Origin: Alphaproteobacteria bacterium
GTDB taxonomy: Bacteria; Pseudomonadota; Alphaproteobacteria; Micropepsales; Micropepsaceae
Length of the DNA: 64,000 bases
NCBI GenBank assembly: GCA_015654635.1
Contig: JAATGP010000013.1
Span: 1 to 64,000 of the forward strand
Direction: 5' to 3'
The notes under the pieces were generated by a model. That model was not told the DNA's origin. It worked only from the letters and a program-made list of their open reading frames with translations, and ran no database searches. The translations under genes were made by a program, and so were the position numbers. Below, piece by piece: positions 15,602 to 26,000 of the stretch. Numbering within the stretch: the first letter of the stretch is position 1; each line of letters starts with the position of its first letter.

Positions 15602-16874
15602 AGCCTTTTTTGCGGGTTTGTTGGTGGCGGCTGCCTTTTGCGGGGCGGCCGCCAGACCCGTGCCTAACCTTCCGATGCCGCGGCCGCGCCCGGCGCAGGA
15701 GGTAACGCCACCGCCGCCAGCCAGCGATGGCATCACCGACATGTCGCGGGCAGTTCCCCTGCGCCAACTTCTGAAGCAGCCCTCGACAGCGGAACAGTAC
15801 AAGTCGCTGACGGGCGAAATCGCCAAAGACAAACCCGCGCTCGACACCGCCCGCACGAGTTCCGAGGAACTGACGCATCAGGCCGCCGAACTGCAACAAA
15901 AATTGATCGACAGCGCGGCTAAGGTGGAATTTCTCGAGCGCGAGAAATTGCGGATCGACGGCGAGGTGGTCCGCCTCTCGGCGGAATATGACCGGCTTTC
16001 GGCTTTGTTCGCCCGCGACCGCGTTGGCGTCTCGCGTCTTTTGGCAGTAATCGAACGCTTGCAGCATGATGTTCCGCCGGCCATGGCCGTCCGGCCCGAC
16101 GATGCCTTGGCGGCGGCCCGCGGCGCCATGCTGATCGGCGCCTCATTGCCGAATGTTTACCAAGCAGCAGCCGATCTCTCCCGCCGTATGCGGCAGTTGC
16201 AACGGACACGGACGGATCTGATCGCGCGCCGGGCCGAAGCGGTGCGCAATGCAGACCAACTATCCCGCGCTCAGGTCGATCTGGACCGGCTTTTGGCGGT
16301 AAAGCGCCTGGAAGCCAACGCCGCTGTCACGCGTTATGGAGTCCTAAAGACCAGACTGGATAGCATTGCCGCGGCGGCTGGGAACCTCCAGGCGCTTTTA
16401 CAAAAGGTGGCGCAATTGGGTGCAGCAAGCGGGGCCCAATCGGTTGTAACGGTCTCGGGTACGGGGAATGCCGCACCGGGGGCGCACCGGCCGCAACTGA
16501 TTGCTCCCGTGGTCGGACTGGTTCGCGCCGGGGGTGTAGACGGTGTTGGCGGGGCCAACGCCCCGGGCCTGACCTATGCGACAAGTCCCGGCAGTCCGGT
16601 GGTGGCGCCCGCCGACGGCAAAATTCTTTTCGCTGGGTCCTTCGCCAAGGTCGGACACGTCTTGATCTTGGAAATCGCCCCTGGCTACCATGCGGTCTTG
16701 GCAGGGTTGGATCGTCTCGACGTCCGCACCGGCGATGATGTGCTTTTGGGCGAACCGGTCGGCGCTATGCCGAAATTTGACCACGAGTCCATATTATATT
16801 TTGAATTGCGACAAAACGGACGTGGGATGAACCCCGCCCCTTTTATCGGTGTCGTGCTCAGGAAGGTAAAGTAG
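15555..16874 (+). CDS. EnvC-like factor with degenerate LytM (M23) domain
   Basis: This 439-residue exported protein has a signal-peptide-like start (EAFFAGLLVAAAFCGAAA), a Pro-rich stretch and a long coiled coil (about 90-260). A C-terminal M23/LytM fold (about 330-437) follows, with GSPVVAPADGKILFAGSFAK. The HxxxD zinc motif and the closing HxH are absent (the latter reads SILYFELR), so it probably activates amidases rather than cutting peptidoglycan itself, as EnvC does. No ATG is available before the signal peptide. The TTG at 15555, inside gpmA, is the best start. It is followed one base later by ctpA, a pairing common in proteobacteria. Confidence 0.82.
   Translation: MNGASTRSKHRPRRPEAFFAGLLVAAAFCGAAARPVPNLPMPRPRPAQEVTPPPPASDGITDMSRAVPLRQLLKQPSTAEQYKSLTGEIAKDKPALDTARTSSEELTHQAAELQQKLIDSAAKVEFLEREKLRIDGEVVRLSAEYDRLSALFARDRVGVSRLLAVIERLQHDVPPAMAVRPDDALAAARGAMLIGASLPNVYQAAADLSRRMRQLQRTRTDLIARRAEAVRNADQLSRAQVDLDRLLAVKRLEANAAVTRYGVLKTRLDSIAAAAGNLQALLQKVAQLGAASGAQSVVTVSGTGNAAPGAHRPQLIAPVVGLVRAGGVDGVGGANAPGLTYATSPGSPVVAPADGKILFAGSFAKVGHVLILEIAPGYHAVLAGLDRLDVRTGDDVLLGEPVGAMPKFDHESILYFELRQNGRGMNPAPFIGVVLRKVK
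15593..15611 (+). terminator. Possible weak terminator at the end of gpmA
   Basis: AAGGC (15593-15597) pairs with GCCTT (15603-15607) and is followed by four Ts. The stem is only 5 bp and lies within the start of the next reading frame, so it may attenuate rather than end transcription. Confidence 0.3.
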
Positions 16875-16875
16875 C

Positions 16876-18183
16876 ATGAAACGCCTTGGTTTTGTTGCTC
16901 TCGGTATGGGGCTTGGTTTCATTACCGCTGTCGGTCTGCTGCCGCAGGCCCAGGGCGCGAACAATTCGAACATCTACAAACAATTCGATTTGTTCAGCGA
17001 CGCCTATGAAAAGGTGCGCGAGAATTACGTCCGCCCGGTCCAGGATAACGAGCTGATGAGCGGCGCCATCGAAGGCATGGTGGCGGGCCTCGACCCGCAT
17101 TCGAGTTACATGGACCCCAAAGCCTTCCAGGATATGCAGATCCAGACCAAGGGCGAATTTGGCGGTATCGGCATCGAAGTGACGATGGAAGACGGCCTCA
17201 TCAAGGTTATCTCCCCGATCGACGACACGCCCGCCGCCAAGGCTGGCCTCAAGACGGGCGACTTTATCGCCGCCATCAATGGCGATTCGATCCAGGGCAT
17301 GGGCCTCAATGATGCGCTCGACAAGATGCGCGGCCCGGCGGGCACCAAGGTGACGCTGACCGTGTTGCGCCAGGGCGAGAAAAAGCCCTTCGATGTGCAG
17401 TTGGCCCGCGCCGTCATCCATGTCGACAGCGTTAAGTGGCACCGCGAAGGCGATGTCGGCTATATCCGCATCGCCTCCTTCAACGAAGAGACGGACAAAG
17501 GTCTGGAAAAGGCCGTGCGCGAGCTGAAAAAACAGATCGGCTCCGGGCTCAAAGGCTATGTCATCGATCTGCGCAACGATCCGGGCGGTTTGCTCGATCA
17601 GGCGGTACAGGTGTCGGACGATTTCCTGAGCAAGGGCGAGATCGTCTCCACCCGCGGCCGTCATCCGGAAGATACCCAGCGTTTTGATGCCAAGCCCGGT
17701 GACATCACCGACGGCAAGCCCGTGGTGGTGCTGACCAATGGCGGCACGGCTTCGGCCTCGGAAATCGTCGCTGGCGCTTTGCAGGATCATAAGCGCGCCA
17801 CCATCATCGGCATGACCAGCTTCGGCAAAGGTTCGGTGCAGACCATCATCCCGCTTGGCGAAGGCGGCGGGGCGCTCCGTCTGACCACGGCGCGCTACTA
17901 CACCCCGTCGGGCCGCTCCATCCAGGCCGAAGGCATCGTGCCGACGATCTTGGTGGCGCAAGGCGCCGAAGAGAATCTGACCAAGCTGGATCGACCCAGC
18001 GAAGCCGATCTGCCGGGCCATCTCATCAACGAAGATGCTGCCAAGGCCAAGAAGCTTGAAGCTTCGGTGATCCGTCCGCCTGCGGGCAAGAAGATCGACG
18101 ACTTCCAGCTCTCCTACGCCTTGGATTTCCTGCATGGCAAAGTGACGGTCGCCCAAGCCAAGGCCCCTGCCACCGCCCATTAA
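16876..18183 (+). CDS. ctpA: CtpA, S41 carboxy-terminal processing protease
   Basis: This 435-residue periplasmic serine protease has a signal/anchor segment at 1-28 and a PDZ domain (about 90-170, with GIGIEVTMEDGLIKVISPID and AAKAGLKTGDFIAAING). The S41 core follows, with RNDPGGLLDQAV, the nucleophile in TNGGTASASEI (S293 by alignment with the Ser-Lys dyad spacing) and K318 in SFGKGSVQ. It trims lipoproteins and murein-related proteins. GGAAGG lies before the ATG, one base after the EnvC-like stop, so the two are cotranscribed. Confidence 0.95.
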   Translation: MKRLGFVALGMGLGFITAVGLLPQAQGANNSNIYKQFDLFSDAYEKVRENYVRPVQDNELMSGAIEGMVAGLDPHSSYMDPKAFQDMQIQTKGEFGGIGIEVTMEDGLIKVISPIDDTPAAKAGLKTGDFIAAINGDSIQGMGLNDALDKMRGPAGTKVTLTVLRQGEKKPFDVQLARAVIHVDSVKWHREGDVGYIRIASFNEETDKGLEKAVRELKKQIGSGLKGYVIDLRNDPGGLLDQAVQVSDDFLSKGEIVSTRGRHPEDTQRFDAKPGDITDGKPVVVLTNGGTASASEIVAGALQDHKRATIIGMTSFGKGSVQTIIPLGEGGGALRLTTARYYTPSGRSIQAEGIVPTILVAQGAEENLTKLDRPSEADLPGHLINEDAAKAKKLEASVIRPPAGKKIDDFQLSYALDFLHGKVTVAQAKAPATAH

Positions 18184-18219
18184 GGCTCTTCTCGCCAAGG
18201 CAGCGCATAAAGGCACAGA

Positions 18220-18250
18220 ACAGGCCGGAAAGTAGCCCTTTCCGGCCTGT
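18220..18250 (+). terminator. Strong hairpin after ctpA
   Basis: A perfect 13-bp inverted repeat (18220-18232 with 18238-18250) with a 5-nt loop begins 37 nt after the ctpA stop. No T run follows, so it may be a processing or protective hairpin rather than a classical terminator. Confidence 0.5.
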
Positions 18251-18253
18251 CCC

Positions 18254-18268
18254 TTAACCAGGGTGTAA
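18254..18268 (+). promoter_or_regulatory. Weak CtrA-like box before the deacetylase gene
   Basis: TTAA-CCAGGGT-GTAA matches seven of eight positions of TTAA-N7-TTAA and ends 25 nt before the next start codon. It is a single motif in a short gap, so chance occurrence is possible. Confidence 0.25.
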
Positions 18269-18293
18269 CCATGCTGGCGCTTACCTTAAGGCC

Positions 18294-19481
18294 ATGGCCG
18301 CCACGAGCATGACCGCGAAGCGCGCAGCCCTCGTGCTGGGGATTGCTTGGCTCGTGGCCGCGCTGTCCTTGGCCGGTATTGTGGGGTTCGTGCAGGTTTT
18401 CGGCAAACCCATCACGGCAAAAACCGAAGCCGTCGATATCGTCAGGGGGATCATCGAACACCCGGCAGCCAAAAAAGGGGTTGCGGTGGTGCCAAAGCCC
18501 ATCCCCTCTGCCGCCGCGGCCCTGCCGCAAGTTTTCGAGACCCCGCCGGGCGGTATCGCTCCGGCCCTGCTCTCGCCCGGCGAACAGGCCGCGCTCGCGG
18601 CTGCTCCGCCGTCCGCGCCAGCATCGCCAGCCCCAGGGGCGCAGATTGCTGGCGCCGAACCTGTGCTGCCGCCGCCCGCGGGTGGACCCAACATTGCCAA
18701 TCCCGCCCTTCTGGAAAAAACCCCAGACGGTTATCTGCCGCGCATTTCCGATACCGGACTCTGGCCGCTCCATGCCTATGCGGCGCCCGTGGCTTCCAGC
18801 AATCGTCCGCGTATCGCCGTCGTCATCGGCGGCCTCGGCATTTCGGCCAAAGCCACCGCAGCGGCGATCACCTTGCTGCCCTCTGGTGTGACGCTGGCCT
18901 TTGCGCCTTATGCCAATGATGTCCAGCGCTGGGTGTCGCTGGCCCGCCAGAAGGGCCACGAGGTGCTGCTGCAAGTGCCGATGGAGCCTTATGACTTTCC
19001 CGATTCCGATCCCGGCCAATACACGTTGAGGAGTTCGGTGGGCGAAGAAGGCAATACCAAGCGCCTCAACTGGGCGATGTCGCGGATCACCGGTTATATC
19101 GGCGTCACCAATTTGCTGGGGGCGCGGTTTTTATCCGATTCCGGCGCGGTGGAGCCGATCCTCACCACTCTGATGCGCCGCGGCTTGATGTTCTACGACA
19201 ATGGCGCCGCCAATCGCTCGGTCGCCAAGGATGTGGCCGGCCGCCTCGGCTCTCCCTTTGCGCAGGCCAGCCTTACCATCGATTCCATCCAGGCTTCGCT
19301 GGAGATCGATCATCGCCTCGCCGATCTGGAAACCGAAGCCCGCGCCAAGGGCAGCACCGCGGGGACGGGCTTTGTCTATCCCGTCACCATCGAGCGTGTG
19401 GCGCTGTGGGCACGCGGTCTTCCCGGACGCGGCTTTGTTCTGGCCCCCGTTTCGGCGATAGTCGCGGGCGAAAAGAAATAG
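18294..19481 (+). CDS. Divergent polysaccharide deacetylase family protein
   Basis: This 395-residue protein has one N-terminal membrane segment (about 10-35, LVLGIAWLVAALSLAGIVGF) and a Pro/Ala-rich linker (45-155). A C-terminal domain follows (170-390) of the divergent polysaccharide deacetylase family (YibQ type), with RIAVVIGGLGISAKATAAAI, VTLAFAPYAND, EVLLQVPMEPYDFP and GRGFVLAPVSAI. In many proteobacteria this family follows an envC-ctpA pair, as here. It probably acts on cell-wall glycans in the periplasm, but the substrate is unknown. The start could also be the ATG at 18309. Confidence 0.85.
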   Translation: MAATSMTAKRAALVLGIAWLVAALSLAGIVGFVQVFGKPITAKTEAVDIVRGIIEHPAAKKGVAVVPKPIPSAAAALPQVFETPPGGIAPALLSPGEQAALAAAPPSAPASPAPGAQIAGAEPVLPPPAGGPNIANPALLEKTPDGYLPRISDTGLWPLHAYAAPVASSNRPRIAVVIGGLGISAKATAAAITLLPSGVTLAFAPYANDVQRWVSLARQKGHEVLLQVPMEPYDFPDSDPGQYTLRSSVGEEGNTKRLNWAMSRITGYIGVTNLLGARFLSDSGAVEPILTTLMRRGLMFYDNGAANRSVAKDVAGRLGSPFAQASLTIDSIQASLEIDHRLADLETEARAKGSTAGTGFVYPVTIERVALWARGLPGRGFVLAPVSAIVAGEKK

Positions 19482-19492
19482 CGCCCGGATAC

Positions 19493-19984
19493 ATGCCAAA
19501 AGCCCTCAAAGCCGCAGATCTTCCCTATCGCTTGGGGGTTGGTCTTATGCTCCTCAATGCCCAAGATGAGGTCTTCATCGGCCGCCGCATCGATCAAACA
19601 GTGGAAAGCTGGCAGATGCCGCAAGGCGGAATCGATAAGGGCGAGACGGCAGAGGTGGCGGCATTGCGCGAACTCGGCGAAGAAGTGGGCACCGCCAAAG
19701 CCGAGATTCTCACCGTTCTGGATGGCGAATTCGTCTACGACTTGCCCGACCACCTGATCGGCGTGGCGCTGCACGGCAAATACCGCGGCCAAATGCAAAA
19801 GTGGTTCGTGCTGCGCTTCACCGGCACGGACAGTGATATCGACCTCACCCGGCACGACCCGGAATTTGCCGAATGGCGCTGGGCGAAGGTCGAAGACCTG
19901 CTCGACATCATCGTGCCCTTCAAGCGCCCGATCTATGCCGAGGTCATTGCGGCGTTTAACAAGTGGCGCGAAGGAACGGCGTAA
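19493..19984 (+). CDS. rppH: RNA pyrophosphohydrolase RppH (Nudix)
   Basis: This 163-residue Nudix hydrolase removes pyrophosphate from the 5' end of triphosphorylated RNA, starting decay. The full Nudix box GX5EX7REUXEEXG lies at 45-67 (GGIDKGETAEVAALRELGEE), preceded by the RppH-type YRLGVGLMLLN and ESWQMPQGGID. The chosen ATG at 19493 lies 11 nt after the deacetylase stop. A longer frame only shadows the upstream gene. It is probably cotranscribed with the deacetylase. Confidence 0.93.
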   Translation: MPKALKAADLPYRLGVGLMLLNAQDEVFIGRRIDQTVESWQMPQGGIDKGETAEVAALRELGEEVGTAKAEILTVLDGEFVYDLPDHLIGVALHGKYRGQMQKWFVLRFTGTDSDIDLTRHDPEFAEWRWAKVEDLLDIIVPFKRPIYAEVIAAFNKWREGTA

Positions 19985-20012
19985 GACCGTCCCTTCCACT
20001 ACAGAAAGAGCC

Positions 20013-22105
<2,093 letters not shown>

Positions 22106-22314
22106 GAACAATCCTCCAGAGAAAGTAGGGTGGGGCCTCTTAGCAAGCCGAAGTTTAGCAACTGCGCGGGGCAGGCGTAAGGCGGCGTGGCGTCGTCCTT
22201 CCCTTAGGATTGTCTCTGTCGCACCAGTGTCAGAACAGCGCGGTATCGCCTCATGGGCTGAATCGGCTGCGGCCAAAGGCTATGTCGCAGAGCCTCCTTC
22301 GCAAGGACACGCCT

Positions 22315-23577
22315 ATGCGCCATTTTGCTGTCCGGGCTTTTGCCCTTTTCGCCTTTTGCGCGCTTCTGCCCGGCGCCTTGGCAGAGGCCCCCGCGCGCAC
22401 TGTCATAGTGGTGCTGTTCGATGGTTTTTCACCCTTCATGATGGAAGGCGTGTCCACCCCCAATTTCGACCGCTTGGCCCGTGAGGGAACGAGTTCGCGC
22501 CATTTGGTGCCATCTTTCCCGGCGCTGTCGATGGTCAATCACACCACCTTTCAGACCGGCTGCTGGCCGTCCCATCACGGCATTGTGGCCAACGAATTCA
22601 CCGATCCGGTGCTTGGGCGCTATGGCAGCAAGATGGACCGTGCCGATGCTGCCTGGCGCACGGGCTGTGAATCGCTGTGGCAGGCGGCGGAGCGTCAGGG
22701 CGCGCCGGCGGCGGTGTTCAACTTCGTCGGCCGCTGGTCCGTCACGGGTGGCAGTCAAGCCCATATCATCAATGCCGAGGTGCCGTGGGCAAACCACGAA
22801 GACGACGACACCATCATGGCCAAAGCCATTGCAGCGCTGACGGGCGGCGGCAGCCGTCTCATCGCGCTCTATTTCGATTATCCCGATTCCGTCGCCCATG
22901 GCGATGGCGTTCATGGCGACAAAACCAAGCTGGCCGTGGCCAAAGCCGACGCCATTATCGGTCGCCTCTTCAGCGCCATCGCGGCATTGCCGCCGGGGCG
23001 TGCGATCACGCTGGTCGTCGGCGCCGATCATGGCATGACCAAAGTCGATAAGGTCATCAACCTTGGCAAGCTCAGGGCGCGGCATCATTTTGAAGCCGAT
23101 GTTGCGTACGGCTCCGGCTCGGCCATGCTGTATCTCAAGCCCGGCCAAAATGTTGCGCGCATCGTCAAGGCCTTGTCGCGCTATCGCAGCGTGTTCGCGG
23201 TGTATCGCAAAGGCCATTTTCCCTCTTACGCTCACATTGGCGATAGTGGCCGGGTCGGCGATCTTCTCCTCACCACCCGCCCGCCTTATGCCTTTGAAGG
23301 GCCTGAGCTGATGACGCCGCAGATCGCGGCGCTTCCAGAAAACATCATCGGCCCGGTCGTCTATGAGCCCAAGGTGAAATGGTTTCATTCCATGCACGGC
23401 TTCAACCCGGATGTGGAAGCGATGCACGCCATCTTCTATGCCTGGGGCGCGGGCGTGGCGCCCGGCAGGATTTTGCCGCGGGTCGAGATGATCGATGTGG
23501 CCCCGACCGTGCTGGATTTGCTCGGTCTCAAACCGGGCGAGGGTACAGACGGCAAGGCGCTAGAACTGGCGCCATAA
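22315..23577 (+). CDS. Secreted type I phosphodiesterase/nucleotide pyrophosphatase (NPP family)
   Basis: This 420-residue protein has a signal peptide (1-24, MRHFAVRAFALFAFCALLPG) and an alkaline-phosphatase-superfamily domain. Metal and nucleophile motifs of the ectonucleotide pyrophosphatase group are visible: VVLFDGFSPFMMEGVSTPNF, PSFPALSMVNHTTFQTGCWP, HHGIVANEF, YFDYPDSVAHGDG and VVGADHGMTKV. The Ser of ALSMVNH sits where the nucleophilic Thr/Ser is expected. It probably cleaves phosphodiester bonds of nucleotides or lipids in the periplasm. The ATG at 22315 has AAGGA upstream. An ATG at 22282 is the alternative. Confidence 0.87.
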   Translation: MRHFAVRAFALFAFCALLPGALAEAPARTVIVVLFDGFSPFMMEGVSTPNFDRLAREGTSSRHLVPSFPALSMVNHTTFQTGCWPSHHGIVANEFTDPVLGRYGSKMDRADAAWRTGCESLWQAAERQGAPAAVFNFVGRWSVTGGSQAHIINAEVPWANHEDDDTIMAKAIAALTGGGSRLIALYFDYPDSVAHGDGVHGDKTKLAVAKADAIIGRLFSAIAALPPGRAITLVVGADHGMTKVDKVINLGKLRARHHFEADVAYGSGSAMLYLKPGQNVARIVKALSRYRSVFAVYRKGHFPSYAHIGDSGRVGDLLLTTRPPYAFEGPELMTPQIAALPENIIGPVVYEPKVKWFHSMHGFNPDVEAMHAIFYAWGAGVAPGRILPRVEMIDVAPTVLDLLGLKPGEGTDGKALELAP

Positions 23578-23578
23578 A

Positions 23579-23605
23579 AAAGGCGGACCGCGAGGGCCCG
23601 CCTTT
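23579..23605. terminator. Bidirectional terminator between the phosphodiesterase and ompA-like genes
   Basis: A stem of 11 bp with one mismatch (23579-23589 with 23595-23605) sits between convergent genes. The minus-strand side has a run of six Ts, and the plus side ends in TTTG. Confidence 0.75.
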
Positions 23606-23624
23606 GTCGTTATACGAGGTCCGC

Positions 23625-24674
23625 TTAGCGGCCCAGATCGATCACGGCACGACGGTTCTGCGGTTCGCGCACGCCAGGGCCGGTGGCAACGAGCGGGTCA
23701 TGGAAGCCCTTGCCATCGACGCCGATGGTGGTGCCGTCAAGACCTTCACGCACCATTTCATCCTTTACCGCCGCCGCGCGCTGCAGCGACAGAGCCATAT
23801 TGTACTTGTCCGAGCCGACCGTATCGGTATGGCCCACGATCTGCACTTTCACGAAAGCGTTGGTCTTGGCCACCTTGACGGCTTCCACCACGACAGCCTG
23901 GGCCGCGTCGGTCAGGTTGGCTTTGTTGAAGTCAAAGAACACGATGTAGGTCGTCACCGGCGGCGCCATCACGGGTGCGGGCGGGGGCGGCGGCGGTGCG
24001 CTGACGAACACCGGCGGCGGCGGCGCGGCATCCGGCTGGTCGAAATACCAGCGCAGGCTTACCATGGCGTTGTTGGAGGCCAGATTGACTCTGTGCCCGG
24101 CGTCGAAATTCTCCAGCCCGCTGGTCATGATATAGCGGTAATCAAACTGCAGATCGGTGGTGCGGCTCAGCCTGTAGGTGATGCCGGCAATACCCTGCCA
24201 GGTCAGCCCATCTGATTTGATTTTGGAGCTGCGCAGATTCAGGTCTGTCCAATTCCAGCCGCCACCGGCACCGACAGTAAGGTACCAGCGCTCGGCGATC
24301 GGCAGATCATAGAGCACATTTCCTATCGCGGTGTATTCGCGAACGTCCATATTGCTGAGCGGGGTTTTCACACCGTTCAGATTCAACGAGGCGAGTTTCG
24401 GATCGGTATAGCCGCCCTCGGCTTCGAAGCGGAAATGATTGCTCCAGGCGTAACCGACCGTGCCGATGCCGCGCCAGGTGTTTTTGAATTGTGCTTCGTT
24501 GGCGAGGAGGGGCACGCCGTTGGCGACCACGGCTGTGGTGGTTGGATAGTTGACCGCCTGGGGCATGCTGTAACCAGCGCCCAGTCCGACATACCAGCCG
24601 GAATCAACGGCAAAAGCCGAACTCGTCAGCGCGAACAGTGCTACGCCCGCAAGCGCACAACTACGGATTCTCAT
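23625..24674 (-). CDS. OmpA-family outer membrane protein
   Basis: This 349-residue outer membrane protein has a signal peptide (1-22), a beta-barrel (about 25-215, aromatic-ended strands such as GWYVGLGAGYSMPQ and LQFDYRYIMTSGLE) and a Pro-rich linker. A C-terminal OmpA peptidoglycan-binding domain (about 240-349) follows, with YIVFFDFNKANLT, VQIVGHTDTVGSDKYNMALS and GVREPQNRRAVI. The Asp and Arg that bind diaminopimelate in this family are present. It tethers the outer membrane to the wall and may act as a small porin. Confidence 0.93.
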   Translation of the reverse strand: MRIRSCALAGVALFALTSSAFAVDSGWYVGLGAGYSMPQAVNYPTTTAVVANGVPLLANEAQFKNTWRGIGTVGYAWSNHFRFEAEGGYTDPKLASLNLNGVKTPLSNMDVREYTAIGNVLYDLPIAERWYLTVGAGGGWNWTDLNLRSSKIKSDGLTWQGIAGITYRLSRTTDLQFDYRYIMTSGLENFDAGHRVNLASNNAMVSLRWYFDQPDAAPPPPVFVSAPPPPPPAPVMAPPVTTYIVFFDFNKANLTDAAQAVVVEAVKVAKTNAFVKVQIVGHTDTVGSDKYNMALSLQRAAAVKDEMVREGLDGTTIGVDGKGFHDPLVATGPGVREPQNRRAVIDLGR

Positions 24675-24982
24675 TTTGGTCTTTCTAAAAGTTGTCTACA
24701 GCCGGTGTGGCTGTGCAAGGAAGGCAACGCGCGAGAGCGAGCAGTGGCCCGTGGCGTTGTGCGATTAAGGGGAGGTGCGATCTATTTGTCGTATTCCGCC
24801 CGGTCCCGCCTCGCGAAGTCAGCAATCATAGGCCGGAAAACCATTTGCGCAGGAGGGTCGGAATGTACTCACACGCGCGCCGCGATCTTTATTACGCCGC
24901 ACCAAGAGCAAAGGCAGTGCCGCCATGGCCAATCGTTCCGGCATCGGCATTCTGATCCGATCGCCGCCTACAATCTGGCGCG
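24675..24982. other. Intergenic region upstream of the OmpA-family gene
   Basis: This 308-bp gap should hold the promoter and leader of the leftward OmpA-family gene. The only other feature I can support is the short reading frame at 24863-24955. Confidence 0.4.
24863..24955 (+). CDS. Possible 30-residue small protein
   Basis: A 30-codon frame (starting MYSHARRDLYYAAPRAKAV) has an unusually good ribosome-binding site, AGGAGG, 7 nt before its ATG. It lies in an otherwise empty gap opposite the neighbours' strand. No family is recognised and no membrane segment is visible, so it may be fortuitous. Confidence 0.25.
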   Translation: MYSHARRDLYYAAPRAKAVPPWPIVPASAF

Positions 24983-25900
24983 CTAAAAATTGGCGTCACA
25001 CGCCGGTTTGTCCTTGATGAAATCGACAAAGGCGCGCAGCGGTGCGGGCAGATGCTGGCGGCCGGGGTAATAGAGGAATGGTCCCGAAAAGCTCTGCCAC
25101 CATGGCAGCAGCACCGGTTCCAGCGCACCGCTGTCCAGATGCGGGCGCAGCCATTCTTCGAAGAGATGAATGACGCCGAGCCCGGCGATGGCGCTGCTCA
25201 CCGCCAGATCGACAGCCGCGCCGAGCCGGACCACCAAGGGTCCGTTAGGATCGACCCGCACCACCGCGCCATCCTTCTCGAATTCCCAGCTTGGTATTGC
25301 GCCGCTGGCGAATTGCCCGCGCAGACAAGCATGGGCCAAAAGCTCGCGCGGATGCTGTGGCCGGCCTCGCGTCTCCAAGTAGCCGGGCGACGCCGCTGTG
25401 GCGAAGCGCTGGCGGCGCGGGCCAATGGGCACCGCAATCATGTCCTGCTCAAGCCGTTCGTCGTAACGAATCCCAGCATCGCAGCCCGCCGCCAGAACAT
25501 CCACAAAGCCGTCTTCGACGATGATCTCGAGCTTGATGTCCGGATAGGCCATCAGGAAGGGCGGAACAATCGCTGGCAGAACCAGACGCGAAACGCTGGC
25601 GGGCACGTTCAGCTTCAATGTTCCTGTGGGGCGGTCGCGAAAGGCGTTCACGCCATCCAAGGCGGCCTCGACCTCGCCAAGGGCCGGGCTCAGACGCTCC
25701 AGCAGCCGGGCGCCTGCTTCCGTAGGGGAAATGCTACGTGTGGTGCGGTTGAGGAGGCGCACGCCCAGTTTGGCCTCCAGCCGCCGCACCGCCTCGCTCA
25801 GACTGGAGGCGGAAACGCCGCTGATCCGTGCCCCGTCGCGAAAGCCGCCCGCCCGCACCACAGTCATAAAGGCGGCCAGATCATTGAGATTCATGGCCAT
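24983..25900 (-). CDS. LysR-family transcriptional regulator
   Basis: This 305-residue regulator has an N-terminal winged helix-turn-helix (about 5-65, NLNDLAAFMTVVRAGGFRDG then LEAKLGVRLLNRTTRSISPT) and a periplasmic-binding-like effector domain (about 90-300). It resembles the CrgA/DsdC-type subgroup common in proteobacteria. Divergent placement 100 bp from an aldo/keto reductase is the classic LysR arrangement, so it probably controls that gene and itself. The effector is unknown. The start may be either of two ATGs, at 25900 or 25894. Confidence 0.92.
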   Translation of the reverse strand: MAMNLNDLAAFMTVVRAGGFRDGARISGVSASSLSEAVRRLEAKLGVRLLNRTTRSISPTEAGARLLERLSPALGEVEAALDGVNAFRDRPTGTLKLNVPASVSRLVLPAIVPPFLMAYPDIKLEIIVEDGFVDVLAAGCDAGIRYDERLEQDMIAVPIGPRRQRFATAASPGYLETRGRPQHPRELLAHACLRGQFASGAIPSWEFEKDGAVVRVDPNGPLVVRLGAAVDLAVSSAIAGLGVIHLFEEWLRPHLDSGALEPVLLPWWQSFSGPFLYYPGRQHLPAPLRAFVDFIKDKPACDANF

Positions 25901-25939
25901 TGTTCATAATCCCGCACAACCTGTGCCGACTATGATGGA

Positions 25940-25953
25940 TTATCGTCCAATAA
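25940..25953. promoter_or_regulatory. Candidate LysR operator
   Basis: TTAT-N6-ATAA is a dyad in the 100-bp gap between the LysR gene and the divergent reductase. It resembles the T-N11-A type boxes bound by LysR proteins. It is the only clear dyad I found in this gap. Confidence 0.4.
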
Positions 25954-26000
25954 CAATGGCCTCATATTCCGCTATACCCGTCTGAACCTGGAGAGCTGCT

